Shown here: positions 8,563-15,907 of the stretch, one piece after another
Numbering within the stretch: the first letter of the stretch is position 1
Layout: every line of letters begins with the position of its first letter
Assembly (NCBI GenBank): GCA_013791885.1
Contig: VMSZ01000026.1
Coordinates: 1 to 50,497, forward strand
Length of the DNA stretch: 50,497 nt
From: Sulfurimonas sp.
GTDB lineage: Bacteria > Campylobacterota > Campylobacteria > Campylobacterales > Sulfurimonadaceae
Direction: 5' to 3'
The notes under the pieces: model-generated
Seen by the model: the letters and a program-made list of their open reading frames with translations, nothing else
Told to the model about the DNA's origin: nothing
The model's database searches: none
Position numbers and translations under genes: made by a program

Positions 8563-8574
8563 CTTGATATCAAG
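8563..8574. promoter_or_regulatory. Perfect 12-bp palindrome in divergent region
   Basis: CTTGATATCAAG lies between the porin (minus) and tetR (plus) genes. It could be an operator for either gene. It resembles an FNR half-site pair but lacks the 4-base spacer of a true FNR box. Confidence 0.3.
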
Positions 8575-8662
8575 GTTTATTGAGGAAATTTATTTTGAGT
8601 GTTTAGTATCTTGACTCTGCAATTCTTTAGAGCAATTCAAAAGTTATAAAATATCTTTATAG

Positions 8663-8668
8663 TATAAT
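8663..8668 (+). promoter_or_regulatory. -10 box upstream of tetR
   Basis: A perfect TATAAT sits about 26 bases before the tetR start codon, with no clear -35 box. It probably drives the operon of tetR and the sensor-like hydrogenase pair. Confidence 0.45.
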
Positions 8669-8694
8669 TTTTCACGAACTAAAGGAGAAAATCT

Positions 8695-9282
8695 TTGACA
8701 GATAAGAAACAACTTAAAAGAGAGCAGATTATGCAGTCTGCTTTAGAATTATTTGCTTTAAAAGGATTTTACAGTACGAGTGTGCCTGATATTGCGAGTT
8801 CGCTTAAAATGAGTGTGGGTAATCTGTATAATTATTTTAAATCAAAAGATATCCTTGCAAAAGAAATTATCAAATATATTTCCGCTTATCTTGGTAAAAA
8901 AATCAGAGAAGTCAACGAGCAAAATATTTCTACGGAAGAAAAAACAAGAAAGATTATTGAAGTTTATTTTAAAACCGCTATGTTGAAACCCGAAATGATA
9001 GATTATTTTTTAAGAATTTATCTCTCCACCCGTGAAGTTTTCAATGAGGGTTGCGAGGGAATGATTTGTGTGAATGAATTTGTCACAGAGATAATGATTT
9101 ACTTTGAAGAGGGTGTGAAGTGCGGCGATTTAAGAGACCAGGATTTTTTTAGTGCTTTTGGTCTTTTTATGGGTTATCTTGGCGGCATGGTTTTTTTAAA
9201 AGGTGAAAAAATTCTACCTAAAGAGTTGGACGAATATGTTGATGATATTGCGTTTAACATCTACAAAGCTCTGAGTAAATAA
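8695..9282 (+). CDS. TetR/AcrR family transcriptional regulator
   Basis: This 195-residue protein has an N-terminal TetR helix-turn-helix at roughly residues 8-55 (ALELFALKGFYSTSVPDIA, then SVGNLYNYFKSKDIL). An all-helical C-terminal ligand/dimerisation domain follows. The start is TTG, supported by an excellent ribosome binding site AAAGGAG. It is separated by only 5 bp from the sensor-type hydrogenase small subunit gene, so they are almost surely co-transcribed. TetR proteins bind short palindromes. Two near-identical 18-bp palindromes in this window precede hydA and the nickel/hyp operon, so this protein is the best candidate to control them. The ligand is unknown; a link to H2 is inferred from context. 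Confidence 0.88.
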   Translation: MTDKKQLKREQIMQSALELFALKGFYSTSVPDIASSLKMSVGNLYNYFKSKDILAKEIIKYISAYLGKKIREVNEQNISTEEKTRKIIEVYFKTAMLKPEMIDYFLRIYLSTREVFNEGCEGMICVNEFVTEIMIYFEEGVKCGDLRDQDFFSAFGLFMGYLGGMVFLKGEKILPKELDEYVDDIAFNIYKALSK

Positions 9283-9287
9283 ACGCA

Positions 9288-10163
9288 ATGAAAACAAAAG
9301 TATTATGGTTGAGTGCAATCGCATGCAACGGTAATACGCACTCCTTTTTAAATTATCCCTATATGGAACAGTTTTTAAACGACTTTGAATTCATCTACCA
9401 TCCTGTTATTGACACCGATTATACATTAGAAGAGATAGTCTCTTCTGTAATAGCTTGCGATATTTTACTCATTGAAGGTTCAATTGCAGAGGATTTTCAA
9501 AGAGCAGATACTTCGATTGTAAAAATTATTCAAACATATTCCAAAATTGTAAAAAAAATTGTCACAGTCGGAACATGTGCCACTTTCGGTGGTATTTTTA
9601 GAGAAAGTGACTATAAAAATGTAAGCGGACTTCATTTTAATCAAGAACTTCCGACAAATACCTTTAGAGAGATAAAAGATAAAACTGTCTCAATCTCTGG
9701 ATGTCCAATCCATCCTGAAGTTTTGGTCAATACACTCTATGCTATAAAAAAAGATATTCGTTTAGAATTGGACAAATATCTTAGACCAAAAGAGTACTTT
9801 GCCTATACAATTCATAATGGCTGTACAAGAAATGAATACTTTGAATACAAAGTTGACAACCATAAATTCGGTGAGTTAGAGGGTTGTATGTTTTACGATC
9901 ATGGCTGCCAAGCGCCTTATACACAGGGAAGTTGTAATAAAATTTTATGGAATGAAATAAATTCAAAAACAAGAGCAGGACTTCCTTGCATGGGATGTAC
10001 GGAGCCAGGCTTTCCAAGAGAAAATCTTTTTAGCACAAAGAAAAATATGGGTATACCCGAAAACTTGCCGGTTGGGGTAGGGAAACGGGTTTATTTGACT
10101 TTGGCAGGAATTACAAAAGCCTTTACTATAGAAAGACTAGAAAAGAAGTTATTAAATGATTAA
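9288..10163 (+). CDS. Cytoplasmic [NiFe] hydrogenase small subunit, sensor/group 2-like
   Basis: The 291-residue iron-sulfur subunit has no Tat signal and no C-terminal membrane anchor, so it is cytoplasmic, as in group 2 (HupU/HoxB sensor and related) hydrogenases. Visible cluster ligands are C13 (in IACNGNTH), VGTCATFGG and SGCPIHPE for the proximal cluster; HNGC, EGC and HGC for the distal cluster; GSCNK and PCMGC for the medial one. The usual second cysteine of the first motif is Asn16. The gene follows tetR by 5 bp and overlaps the large subunit gene by 8 bp. Possible roles are H2 sensing, or H2-driven ferredoxin reduction as proposed for group 2d enzymes of Aquifex and Campylobacterota. 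Confidence 0.85.
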   Translation: MKTKVLWLSAIACNGNTHSFLNYPYMEQFLNDFEFIYHPVIDTDYTLEEIVSSVIACDILLIEGSIAEDFQRADTSIVKIIQTYSKIVKKIVTVGTCATFGGIFRESDYKNVSGLHFNQELPTNTFREIKDKTVSISGCPIHPEVLVNTLYAIKKDIRLELDKYLRPKEYFAYTIHNGCTRNEYFEYKVDNHKFGELEGCMFYDHGCQAPYTQGSCNKILWNEINSKTRAGLPCMGCTEPGFPRENLFSTKKNMGIPENLPVGVGKRVYLTLAGITKAFTIERLEKKLLND

Positions 10164-11415
10164 ACTTATAGAAAAAATTGAGGGTGAAGCGAAGCTAGAC
10201 TTCAATATGAAAGATGGCAAAATAGATTTTGTAGATATAGCGTTTATGTCCACAAGAAATATTGAGAATATTTTAAAAGGTAAAGCTGCGTTTGATGCAC
10301 TTGTCATAAACCCTCGTGTTTGCGGTATTTGCGGTCATGCACACTTAATGGCTACCGTACAGGCATTAGAGAGTTGTTACAAAGATTTGCAATTAACAAA
10401 CAAAGCAAAAATAATTCGAGAACTTACCCTCAACTTTGAACTTATACAAAATCATTTTAAATGGTTTTACTTAACACTTCTGCCTCTCTTTGGAAAAAAA
10501 CAACAAGTGCTTAAGGCTACATATCCTACGCAGCTTATGGCCAAAGCCATTGCAATTTTTGGCGGGCAGTATCCACATACTTCTTATGCCGTAGTCGGCG
10601 GAGTGGTATGCGATATTACGCATACCGACCTGATTAAACTTCAGCATTATATAGAGGAGACTGTCAAGTTTTTTGAGGAGAATCTCGTTCGTTCACAAAG
10701 CCAATCTTTTTTGGAGAGCGAAAATGTGGATGATGTGTTGAGTAAGGAGGGTGACTTAATTGAGATTTTGAAAATTATCATAAGCAATGAGTGGCTGGAG
10801 CTTGGAAAAAGTTATGACAGATATATTGTTTTTGGTGCAAATAGCTATTTTACCAAGGGTAAATCTATGAAAACGCGCCTCTCAAATAATATCTCACTAA
10901 CATCGGTTAAAGAGAGCAAGCAAGAGACATCCTATGCGAAAAATGTGAGTTTTAAAAACAAATACTATGAAGTCGGTCCTCTTGCTCGAGCGATGATAAA
11001 TAAAACACCACTTATAAAAGATGCCCATAAAAGATATGGGGACAGTATGTTTAGTAGAATTTTGGCAAGAGTATGTGAAGTATCCCAACTGCTGCATCAC
11101 TCAAAAAAACTTATTGCCGAGCTTGATTTGAGTGAAGCCTCATACATTAAACCCTCTCAAGAGATATCAAAATTAACTGGAGCAGGAAGCGCCTCAGTAG
11201 AAGCTGCCCGAGGTTCTCTTATTCATAAAGTCGAACTTGAAAATGGTTTGATAAAAAATTATGAAATCATAACTCCGACACAGTGGAACCTCAGTGGCGG
11301 TACAAAAGACAACCCAGGTGTATCACAAAAAGCTATGATTGGACTAGAAGAAATTAGTATCGCTGAGCTTGTTTTTAAAACGTTTGATGTCTGTTCCGTT
11401 TGCACTACTCATTAA
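10156..11415 (+). CDS. Cytoplasmic [NiFe] hydrogenase large subunit, sensor/group 2-like, no C-terminal extension
   Basis: The 419-residue catalytic subunit carries the N-terminal NiFe motif RVCGICGHAH (C56, C59) and the C-terminal motif DVCSVCTTH (C413, C416). The protein ends exactly at that His419, so there is no tail for a maturation protease to remove. Lack of the tail is a hallmark of regulatory hydrogenases (HupV/HoxC). The residue before the first C-terminal cysteine is Val instead of the common Pro. The outer-shell arginine is kept (AARGSLIH), as is TPTQWN. With the preceding gene it forms a cytoplasmic heterodimer. No PAS-kinase partner (HupT/HoxJ) lies nearby; the operon has tetR instead. 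A catalytic group 2d role cannot be excluded. Confidence 0.85.
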   Translation: MIKLIEKIEGEAKLDFNMKDGKIDFVDIAFMSTRNIENILKGKAAFDALVINPRVCGICGHAHLMATVQALESCYKDLQLTNKAKIIRELTLNFELIQNHFKWFYLTLLPLFGKKQQVLKATYPTQLMAKAIAIFGGQYPHTSYAVVGGVVCDITHTDLIKLQHYIEETVKFFEENLVRSQSQSFLESENVDDVLSKEGDLIEILKIIISNEWLELGKSYDRYIVFGANSYFTKGKSMKTRLSNNISLTSVKESKQETSYAKNVSFKNKYYEVGPLARAMINKTPLIKDAHKRYGDSMFSRILARVCEVSQLLHHSKKLIAELDLSEASYIKPSQEISKLTGAGSASVEAARGSLIHKVELENGLIKNYEIITPTQWNLSGGTKDNPGVSQKAMIGLEEISIAELVFKTFDVCSVCTTH

Positions 11416-11494
11416 AATCAACTATAACTTTTTTTTATTTTAAAATTAATACCTGAATTTTATCTTTATAAGTATTTCTAAAGTTAATTTCCAT

Positions 11495-11500
11495 TAAAAT
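11495..11500 (+). promoter_or_regulatory. Possible -10 box for hydA operon
   Basis: TAAAAT lies immediately upstream of the palindrome at 11507-11524, so a repressor bound there would cover the transcription start region. No convincing -35 or sigma54 box is visible. Confidence 0.3.
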
Positions 11501-11506
11501 TGAAAG

Positions 11507-11524
11507 AATGAATGAGCATTCATT
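11507..11524. promoter_or_regulatory. 18-bp palindromic operator candidate upstream of hydA
   Basis: AATGAATG-AG-CATTCATT is a perfect inverted repeat with a 2-base centre, 28 bp before the hydA start codon. The reverse complement of the site at 23548-23565 matches it at 16 of 18 positions, including the AG centre. The size and symmetry fit a TetR-family dimer site. Confidence 0.65.
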
Positions 11525-11552
11525 TTTTAAAATTCCAGGTGAGGGGTAGATT

Positions 11553-12779
11553 ATGATTGAAAAACGAGAGGCTTTGGCAAAAATGTTCAGTGCTAAAGGA
11601 TCGAAAATAAATACGAACCGCGGTGCGGAGTATTATGATTCTTTAATGGAAACTATGAAAAAAAGGCTAAATGAATTGGAGCAGACGGCTGCTGCTTCAA
11701 AGATGTCTATTACTTCTGTTTTAGAAGCGGAAGGCTTAGATAGAAGAGATTTTATGAAATGGGCAAGTGCTGCGTGTGCCGCGTTAATGCTCCCGGCAAG
11801 TTTTACCCCTCTTATCGCACAGGCGGCAGAGCTTATGAACAGAGTTCCTGTTATTTGGATTGAGTTGCAAGACTGTGCAGGTAACTCCGAAGCCATTTTA
11901 AGAAGTGATGCTCCGACTATTGATGAGCTTATTTTAGAAACAATCTCGTTGGAATTTAATGAAACGCTTATGGCAGCAGCCGGGCATCAGGCTGAAGAGC
12001 ATTTAGAAGAAGCTATGCATACCTTCAAAGGGAAGTATCTTTGTGTTGTAGAAGGTTCTATTCCTCTTGGCATGGATGGCTTATATGGAACTATTGGTGC
12101 AAAAGCTGAAACTTTTAAAGATCACTTGCTCCGTGTTGCAAAAGATAGTGCTGCAGTTGTTGCTGTTGGTACGTGTGCAACATTCGGTGGTGTTCCCGCA
12201 GCATCTCCAAATCCAACAGGTGCAGTCGGTGTTCAAGATGTTGTAAAAGGAAAAGCAATTATAAACATTCCTGCTTGTCCTGCTAATCCCGCAAATATTA
12301 CAGGAACGATTTTACATTTTGTTCTTACAGGCCAAGTTCCGGAACTGGACCACTTAAACCGTCCTAAGTTTGCGTTTGGCTATAGAATCCATGATAATTG
12401 TGAAAGACGTGCACACTTTGATGCAGGCGAGTTTGTGGAAGAGTGGGGCGATAAAGGCGCACAAAATAACTTTTGTCTTTATAAAATGGGATGTAAAGGT
12501 CCTATGACATTTAACAATTGTTCTATTGTCCGTTACAACAGCGGGACGAACTGGCCTATTGGTGCAGGACATGGTTGTATAGGCTGCTCTGAACCACAAT
12601 TTTGGGATAAATATGCTCAAGAGAGACCAATGGCAGATACACACTTTAAAGCACCAGGCGGCGGAGTAGAAAAAACTGTTGATGAATTTGGTTTAGGATT
12701 ACTCACCGCAGCAGGTATAGGAATAGGTATCCATGCAGCAGCAAGTGTTTTAGCTGGAAAAAAAGAGGGAGATGAATAA
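11553..12779 (+). CDS. hydA: [NiFe] uptake hydrogenase small subunit (Tat-exported)
   Basis: The 408-residue iron-sulfur subunit passes electrons from the NiFe site through three clusters to the cytochrome b subunit. The Tat motif DRRDFMKW has its arginines at residues 64-65, after an unusually long 60-residue charged leader. A C-terminal membrane anchor (GLGLLTAAGIGIGIHAAAS) follows the catalytic region. Cluster motifs are QDCAGNSE (C108, with Asn111 where a second Cys is usual), VGTCATFGG, PACPANP, HDNC, FCLYKMGC, NNC and HGCIGC. It resembles Wolinella and Helicobacter HydA (group 1b). The ribosome binding site (GAGGGG) 8 bases upstream supports this start. Its stop overlaps the hydB start by one base. 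Confidence 0.95.
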   Translation: MIEKREALAKMFSAKGSKINTNRGAEYYDSLMETMKKRLNELEQTAAASKMSITSVLEAEGLDRRDFMKWASAACAALMLPASFTPLIAQAAELMNRVPVIWIELQDCAGNSEAILRSDAPTIDELILETISLEFNETLMAAAGHQAEEHLEEAMHTFKGKYLCVVEGSIPLGMDGLYGTIGAKAETFKDHLLRVAKDSAAVVAVGTCATFGGVPAASPNPTGAVGVQDVVKGKAIINIPACPANPANITGTILHFVLTGQVPELDHLNRPKFAFGYRIHDNCERRAHFDAGEFVEEWGDKGAQNNFCLYKMGCKGPMTFNNCSIVRYNSGTNWPIGAGHGCIGCSEPQFWDKYAQERPMADTHFKAPGGGVEKTVDEFGLGLLTAAGIGIGIHAAASVLAGKKEGDE

Positions 12780-14530
12780 TGGCAAGCAAACATATAATAG
12801 TAGATCCAATAACAAGGATTGAAGGGCATTTAAGAATTGAAGCGGTCATAGACGAGAACAATGTTATTACGGATGCATATGCTAGTTCTACAATGTTTAG
12901 AGGTATAGAGACTATTTTAAAAGGAAGAGATCCTAGAGATGCCGGCCTTCTGGCAATGAGAATATGCGGCGTTTGTACAGGTACTCACTATCAAAGAAGT
13001 ATAGAGGCAGTTGAAGATGCGTTTAAGGTAACTATTCCTAAAAACGCAAGAATTGTAAGAAATTTAATTCAGGGTGCTCTTTATGTTCATGACCATGTTG
13101 TGCATTTTTACCATCTTCATGCATTAGACTGGGTAGATATCACGGGTGCTCTCAATGCTGATCCTAAGCTTGCTGCTGAAGAAGCTCTTAAGTGGACAGA
13201 CACTCCATATGGAGCAGGGGAAGGTGACCTCAGGGCTATTCAAGAGAGAGTTGGAAAATTTGTAAAACAAGGGCGTCTAGGAATTTTTTCAAACGCATAT
13301 TGGGGAAATAAAAATTATAAACTCTCTGCTGAGCAAAACTTAATTGCCGTAGCTCACTACTTGCAGGCACTTGATATGCAAAGAGATATGTCAAAAATGA
13401 TGGCTATTTTCGGCGGTAAAATGCCTCACCCTCAATCACTTGTTGTTGGCGGTGTTACATGTGTTCAAGATATTCAAAACCCAATGAGAATTGCAGAGTA
13501 TAAATCTTTACTTAACAAAGCAAGAAAATTCATTAAGAATGCTTATTTGGTAGATGTCCTTATGGCAGGTACTATTTATGCAGACGAGGCACTTGATGGT
13601 ACAGGTTCTGGACTTAAAAATTATATGAGTTACGGAGATTTTAAACTTGACGATACAGGTTTTTATAATTCAGCAAGTTTATTCCCTTCAGGCGTAGTTT
13701 TAAATGGTGATTTGACGAAACTTTATCCGCTAGATCAAACGAAGATTACGGAAGATGTTTCTCATGCATGGTATGAAGGTGCAAATGATAAAGGTCTTCA
13801 CCCGTATGATGGAGTGACAAATCCTAAGTACACCGGTTTAGAGAAGAAAGAGGACGGGTACTCCTATTTAAAAACAAATGAAAAATATTCTTGGATTAAA
13901 TCTCCGCTGTATGATGATACAAGAATGGAAGTCGGCCCACTTGCAAGAATAGCTGTTGGTCTTGCTGCAGGTGATGTTAATATCACAAAATATGCCGTAG
14001 GATTTTTGACAAAGCTTGGAAAAACTTTAGGTCTTGAAGGCGCTGCTCCGGCATCTGTGATTTTTTCAACAGTAGGCAGAACAGCCGCACGTGCTATTGA
14101 GACTGAACTGATGGCTGATGTTATGATGGGCTGGGTTGATGAACTGGCTGCTAATGTTGCAGCAGGCGATGTGAGTACTTGGACAGAATTTGATTTTGAC
14201 AAAGTTTCTAAAGATGCCAGAGGTTTTGGTATGGCGGAAGCTCCTCGTGGCGGTTTAGGTCACTGGGTAGTCATTAAAGACGGCAAGATTGAAAACTATC
14301 AGGCGGTAGTTCCTTCAACATGGAATGCTGCACCAAGGGATTATAAAGGCAGAATGGGCGCTTACGAAGCTGCTCTTGTCGGTACTAAAGTATCTAATCC
14401 GGAACAACCACTGGAAATACTTAGAACTGTACACAGTTTTGACCCTTGTATTGCATGTGCTGTTCATATTGTGGACACCAAAGGAAAAGAACTTAGTAGT
14501 TTCAAAGTAAACACTAGCTGTGCCGTATAA
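12779..14530 (+). CDS. hydB: [NiFe] uptake hydrogenase large subunit
   Basis: This catalytic subunit, 583 residues, oxidises H2 in the periplasm. It starts with VDPITRIEGHLRIE and carries the L1 motif RICGVCTGTH and the L2 motif DPCIACAVH (His563). Twenty residues follow that His, the tail removed by the protease HydD after nickel insertion. The conserved outer-shell arginine is in APRGGLGHW. It is exported with HydA by the Tat system. Presence of the cleavable tail contrasts with the cytoplasmic large subunit at 10156-11415. It overlaps hydA by one base, and hydC starts 10 bp after its stop. Confidence 0.96.
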   Translation: MASKHIIVDPITRIEGHLRIEAVIDENNVITDAYASSTMFRGIETILKGRDPRDAGLLAMRICGVCTGTHYQRSIEAVEDAFKVTIPKNARIVRNLIQGALYVHDHVVHFYHLHALDWVDITGALNADPKLAAEEALKWTDTPYGAGEGDLRAIQERVGKFVKQGRLGIFSNAYWGNKNYKLSAEQNLIAVAHYLQALDMQRDMSKMMAIFGGKMPHPQSLVVGGVTCVQDIQNPMRIAEYKSLLNKARKFIKNAYLVDVLMAGTIYADEALDGTGSGLKNYMSYGDFKLDDTGFYNSASLFPSGVVLNGDLTKLYPLDQTKITEDVSHAWYEGANDKGLHPYDGVTNPKYTGLEKKEDGYSYLKTNEKYSWIKSPLYDDTRMEVGPLARIAVGLAAGDVNITKYAVGFLTKLGKTLGLEGAAPASVIFSTVGRTAARAIETELMADVMMGWVDELAANVAAGDVSTWTEFDFDKVSKDARGFGMAEAPRGGLGHWVVIKDGKIENYQAVVPSTWNAAPRDYKGRMGAYEAALVGTKVSNPEQPLEILRTVHSFDPCIACAVHIVDTKGKELSSFKVNTSCAV

Positions 14531-14540
14531 GGAGCCTGTC

Positions 14541-15233
14541 ATGAGTTATAAAAAAGTACAGAGGATGACTGGGGCGATGAGAATCAACCACTGGGTGGTT
14601 GCTATCTCTATGATAGTTGCAATTGTAACCGGCCTTTATATCGGTCATCCCTATTATCAAAGTTTTATCGCAGATCCAGCTGTTGATAAATATGTAATGG
14701 CGTGGAATAGATTGGCACACTTGATTGTTGCTATTATCTTTGACGTGAGTAGTATCGTAGTCGCCTACTTATACTTTTTTTCAAGATTTGAAAAACCTTA
14801 TAAGAAGTTAATACCGACATTTACAAATATAAAAGAATTTTTTGATGTGTTAGTTAATCTTATAACACTCAATCGTGTGAAAAAGTTTGATTCGTCCCAT
14901 GCAGACAGCTTTAACGCTATCTTTTTCTTTGTGTTTCATATGTTATTAGTTTGGATGCTTTTGACTGGACTTCAAATGTATGTTCATGGACTTGCATCGG
15001 GGATGAGTTCCATTGGTGAATGGTGGCCTGCAATGTTGCATTTGGCAACTGATTGGACTGTTACTGTTACAGGCGGTACCTTTATGGATGTGAGAATATC
15101 GCACCATTACACTATGTATGCTATTATCGCTTGGATTATGTTTCATGTTTATTACCAAGTGTGGCGAACTATCTTCTGGAAAGAGGGAGATATCAATATA
15201 GTGGTTGGCGGGAATAAGTTTATAGAAGAATAA
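14541..15233 (+). CDS. hydC: Ni/Fe-hydrogenase b-type cytochrome subunit
   Basis: HydC anchors HydAB to the membrane and transfers electrons to menaquinone through two b hemes. The 230-residue protein has four to five membrane helices with histidines in the expected places (RINHW near the N-terminus, RLAHL, FHMLLVW, and ISHHYTMY with FHVYYQVW near the C-terminus). The ATG at 14541 is preferred over an upstream in-frame start inside hydB because AAGGAG lies at the right distance and the protein then begins MSYKKVQRMTG, like family members. It is followed by a structured spacer and hydD. Confidence 0.93.
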   Translation: MSYKKVQRMTGAMRINHWVVAISMIVAIVTGLYIGHPYYQSFIADPAVDKYVMAWNRLAHLIVAIIFDVSSIVVAYLYFFSRFEKPYKKLIPTFTNIKEFFDVLVNLITLNRVKKFDSSHADSFNAIFFFVFHMLLVWMLLTGLQMYVHGLASGMSSIGEWWPAMLHLATDWTVTVTGGTFMDVRISHHYTMYAIIAWIMFHVYYQVWRTIFWKEGDINIVVGGNKFIEE

Positions 15234-15247
15234 CTACTGTTTATACG

Positions 15248-15313
15248 CCAAAGGAATAAAATCCCTTTGGCTACGCTAGCCGCTTAGGCGCTGAAGCTAG
15301 CCTCGTACGAGGC
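15248..15313 (+). repeat. Cluster of three hairpins between hydC and hydD
   Basis: Three adjacent structures are visible. CCAAAGG pairs with CCTTTGG (15248-15270). GCTAGC pairs with GCTAGC (15275-15301) and encloses CGC-TTAG-GCG. GCCTCGTACGAGGC is a perfect 14-base palindrome (15300-15313). The stretch is GC-rich compared with the genome and lies inside an operon. It could be a REP-like intergenic repeat, or an mRNA processing or stability element separating hydABC from hydDE. No T-tract makes it a clear terminator. Confidence 0.5.
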
Positions 15314-15337
15314 AGAAAATCATGGAGTTTATTAATA

Positions 15338-15907
15338 ATGAGAACAGCAATAGTTGGAGCGGGTACAGTTATTTACCAAGATGAAGGTGTTGGCGTTTAT
15401 GCTGCAAAATATCTTGAAGAGAATTTTACATTTTTAGATGATGTGACATTAGTTGATGGCGGAGTGTTAGGCTTTCAGTTAATGACATACTATCAAGAGT
15501 ATGACAAAGTAATAATTCTCGATACTATAACCATGAAGGATGAGGTCGGTTCTATTTATAACCTTCCATCAGAAGAACTTTTGGGTTTAGGAAGTTATAA
15601 ACAAACAGCTCATGAAGTAGAAATCATAGAAATGTTAGAAATATGTTCACTTTTAGAAAGGATGGCAGAAGTTAATATCATTGGAATAATTCCAAAAGAT
15701 ATTGAGACTGTAAATATTGGTTTAACGAACGAGATGAAAGCTGCGTTTCACAAACTTGTAAACGCAGCAACAGCTGAATTAGATAAATCTGGTATAAAAT
15801 ATAAAAGAAATTCTTCTACAGTAGAACTTGAAGATATAATACAAATATATGCAAATCCACAAAGTGAGTTTAAAAATGGCTATCCAACAAATTATCAAAT
15901 ACAATAG
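15338..15907 (+). CDS. hydD: Hydrogenase maturation endopeptidase
   Basis: HydD cleaves the C-terminal tail of HydB after nickel insertion. The M52 peptidase fold is evident from AIVGAGTVIYQDEGVG at the N-terminus. The three nickel-probing residues known from HycI/HybD correspond to E16, D62 (in ILDTI) and H92 (in KQTAHE). At 189 residues it is slightly longer than the usual 160-180. It lies directly downstream of hydABC, which supports HydB as its target. The sensor-type large subunit has no tail and would not need it. It overlaps hydE. Confidence 0.92.
   Translation: MRTAIVGAGTVIYQDEGVGVYAAKYLEENFTFLDDVTLVDGGVLGFQLMTYYQEYDKVIILDTITMKDEVGSIYNLPSEELLGLGSYKQTAHEVEIIEMLEICSLLERMAEVNIIGIIPKDIETVNIGLTNEMKAAFHKLVNAATAELDKSGIKYKRNSSTVELEDIIQIYANPQSEFKNGYPTNYQIQ

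Noticed and set aside
8563-8574. FNR box
   Set aside because: The palindrome lacks the 4-base spacer of TTGAT-N4-ATCAA, so it is only recorded as an unassigned palindrome.
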